The notes under the pieces: generated by a model
Seen by the model: only the letters and a program-made list of their open reading frames with translations
Databases searched by the model: none
What the model was told of the DNA's origin: nothing
Program-made: the position numbers and the translations under genes
Assembly: GCA_019648995.1 (NCBI GenBank)
Contig: BLXT01007118.1
Location: forward strand, 952,715 to 972,746
Direction: 5' to 3'
Source: Plakobranchus ocellatus
Taxonomy: Eukaryota; Mollusca; Gastropoda; Plakobranchidae
DNA: 20,032 bases
In this document: positions 18,361-20,032 of the stretch, in pieces
Layout of the letters: every line of letters starts with the position of its first letter
How positions within the stretch are numbered: position 1 is the stretch's first letter

Positions 18361-18589
18361 TGTATGAAAATCAGACAACGGTTGCGTCAAATTTAAAATT
18401 CTGTATAATTTTCAAAAAGCATGTATCATTTACATTTTTTGTTTGTATTGAAAAGATGTATTGATAGCTGAGGAAAAATGTCAAAAATAAGAATCATCAC
18501 CATTGTAACATTGCATAAAATAAGCAAGTTTTTTCTTCTCCTGAAAAAAATTGATCGTGGTAGATTTCCGATCATATCACGGCGGCAAC

Positions 18590-19445
18590 CATGTGCAGAT
18601 AAACGATTGGATTCGTTGTTCCTAACAACCGAGATAAAGAAAAGATAATTGATTGGTATTTAAGGAATGTGTTTACTTAGATTATTACGGAAACGCATCC
18701 GTAAAAAAAAAACGGGAACGCGACAGAAAATACCCAATGGTAATGTCGCGAAAAGGTTTTAAATGCACATTTTCTCTAATTTTTCCTTCCGTCGTTATTT
18801 AGTTTTATGGTGAAAACTTTTCTTTCGATGAAAAGCACATTTCTAATTTATTTTCACATCCTCCAATGTGTCCAATGCACACTGTTTTTCAAAAAGGTGA
18901 GAAAAAATGCGATATTTTACTTTAAAAGAGGCTTTGTTTCGATAGTACATAACTCGCGGGCTTAAGCTGCATCTCTCTACTTGAGTTCTTTAAGACTGTC
19001 TTTCAACCTAACCCTAAACATATGTCAAAATTTGCCGATTTTCCCGCGTAAATGGCACCAAATTAACTAAAAATACTTAAATATATACAGATGGACTGTT
19101 TGTTTCGTTGTTCATGAAATCCAGCGAAAGTAAAAGATGATTGTTGTTTTAGCTATGCGTTTGCTTAGATTATTACGGAAGCGCGTCGTAGAATAGAGGA
19201 AAGTGATTAAAAATGCCCCACCGTAATGTAGCGAGAGGTTTCAATACTTCCTTATCTCATTGTTTGCTTCCTATTTATTTTTAAGAAGAAAACTTCGCTT
19301 TCGATCTAAAAGTGCATTCCCAATGTATTTTCCATCTTCCGACGTGTCGAATTTAGGGGGAAATTATCGAATTCAGACTTAAAAAAGGCTTTGTTACGTC
19401 TCAAACTTCTCGGCGGGACTAACGTGTAGCTTCTATTTGAGTTAT
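18590..19445 (-). repeat. interrupted monomer, right part, and following monomers
   Basis: Resumes at GTGCAGATAAACGATTGG and runs through TTAGATTATTACGGAAACGC, GGTAATGTCGCG, CCAATGTGTCCAATGC, GGCTTTGTTTCGATAG and CTCGCGGGCTTAAGCTG (18953). A second copy runs through GATTATTACGGAAGCGCG (19170) and CTTCCGACGTGTCGA (19337) to GAGTTATGG. The last copy is shortened. Confidence 0.8.
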
Positions 19446-19640
19446 GGTTAGTGGTGGTGGTGTTTTTTACAAGAAAATCATAACACGAATTAAGGTATTT
19501 GCAAGGCAGTTTTTCTACACTTTGGTAAGAAGTAAAAAAAAAGAAAGTCCTCGCTGCGGTATGGCTAAGCTTTTCCCACGCTAATTCATTACATCTCTCT
19601 TGCATCCTGATTGATGGGACAAGCAATATATTCCTTGCAA
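19446..19640. other. about 195-bp insert in a monomer
   Basis: Starting with a short GGT repeat, this stretch has no monomer match, while monomer sequence precedes it (GAGTTATGG) and resumes after it. No terminal repeats or coding content are evident. Confidence 0.45.
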
Positions 19641-20032
19641 AGCAAATTTCTAAAACATTGTCTTCTGCGTATCAAATTTGAGAATGTGTATTATATTACT
19701 AAGAAAAAGAGGCTTTATTACGATTGAAACTAACCCGCATTTGTAAGCTGCGGCTCTCCATTTGACATATTTAAAACTATCTTTCATATTACCCTACCGA
19801 TATTTAAAGCAAAATTGAACAATCTAATGGTTGTCAATGAACTTAAGGCGATGGAAATTAAGGTTGTTACCAGTTTTTAGGCTTGCTTTTATCAGCCAAA
19901 CATTGCAGATTTTACTCGCGTAAATGATGATAAATTTATGAACAAACTTAAATATATTAAGACAAACGATAGGACTCGTTGTCGATGAAAACCGGAAAAA
20001 GAAAAAAGATAATTGGTAGGTATTTGAGGCAT
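19641..20032 (-). repeat. monomer running off the window end
   Basis: Contains GAGGCTTTATTACGATTG (19709), GTAAGCTGCGGCTCTCC (19744), TTTTTAGGCTTGC and the CGCGTAAATGA block. It is in reverse orientation, and the array continues past 20032. Confidence 0.78.

Larger units (their letters stand above)
15323..18589 (+). mobile_element. 3.27-kb TIR DNA transposon, decayed
   Basis: The ends are inverted repeats of about 22 bp: left GTTGCCACCGAGATAAG plus ATCGG; right, as its complement, GTTGCCGCCGTGATATG plus ATCGG. There are three mismatches. The two flanks join into one continuous monomer, so this is an insertion. Flanking ATAT/ATGT could be an old 4-bp target duplication or just AT; unclear. 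Inside each end lies a palindrome of two 17-base motifs with a 16-base loop (15492-15541 and 18311-18360). A transposase-like remnant occupies 17245-17996. The superfamily is not recognised from the ends. Confidence 0.7.

Noticed and set aside
19306-19626. Minus-strand 106-residue frame
   Set aside because: It spans two monomer copies' sequence and the foreign insert; other monomers do not keep the frame.

Overview
The window is eukaryotic, almost certainly from an invertebrate animal. It holds one intron-rich gene with clear metazoan homology, AT-rich introns full of microsatellites, and a long repeat-rich flank. The mix of trinucleotide repeats, a LINE 3' fragment and tandem-repeat elements would suit a mollusc or another lophotrochozoan, but the sequence does not fix the taxon.

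1-8567: the 3' nine coding exons of a gamma-glutamyltransferase (GGT1/GGT5-type) gene on the + strand. Spliced, they give 474 residues, matching human GGT1 from about residue 97 to its C-terminus. The N-terminal membrane anchor and first ~96 residues lie upstream. All splice phases agree. The catalytic threonine and the known glutamate-binding residues are present, so the gene looks functional. One intron (1209-1475) is of the rare GC-AG class. The introns contain a LINE 3' remnant (minus strand, ~3850-4330), compound microsatellites, a 30-bp-arm hairpin (8023-8097) and an unexplained coding-like stretch on the minus strand (7053-7274).

8568-10700: 3' UTR and intergenic DNA with a long TC microsatellite, a small inverted-repeat element (10446-10582) and no recognisable gene.

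10700-20032: a diverged repeat family. A roughly 500-560 bp monomer is tandemly repeated, in one orientation from about 10.8 to 12.75 kb and in the opposite orientation from 12.76 kb to the window end. Four ~100-bp 'cap' segments (two per orientation, facing outward) always join the monomer at the same internal point. The layout is that of nested foldback-type elements whose inverted arms are built of tandem monomers. One monomer is interrupted by a 3.27-kb insertion (15323-18589) with terminal inverted repeats, paired subterminal palindromes and the decayed 3' part of a transposase-like gene. I see no RNA gene, CRISPR array or intact second protein gene.
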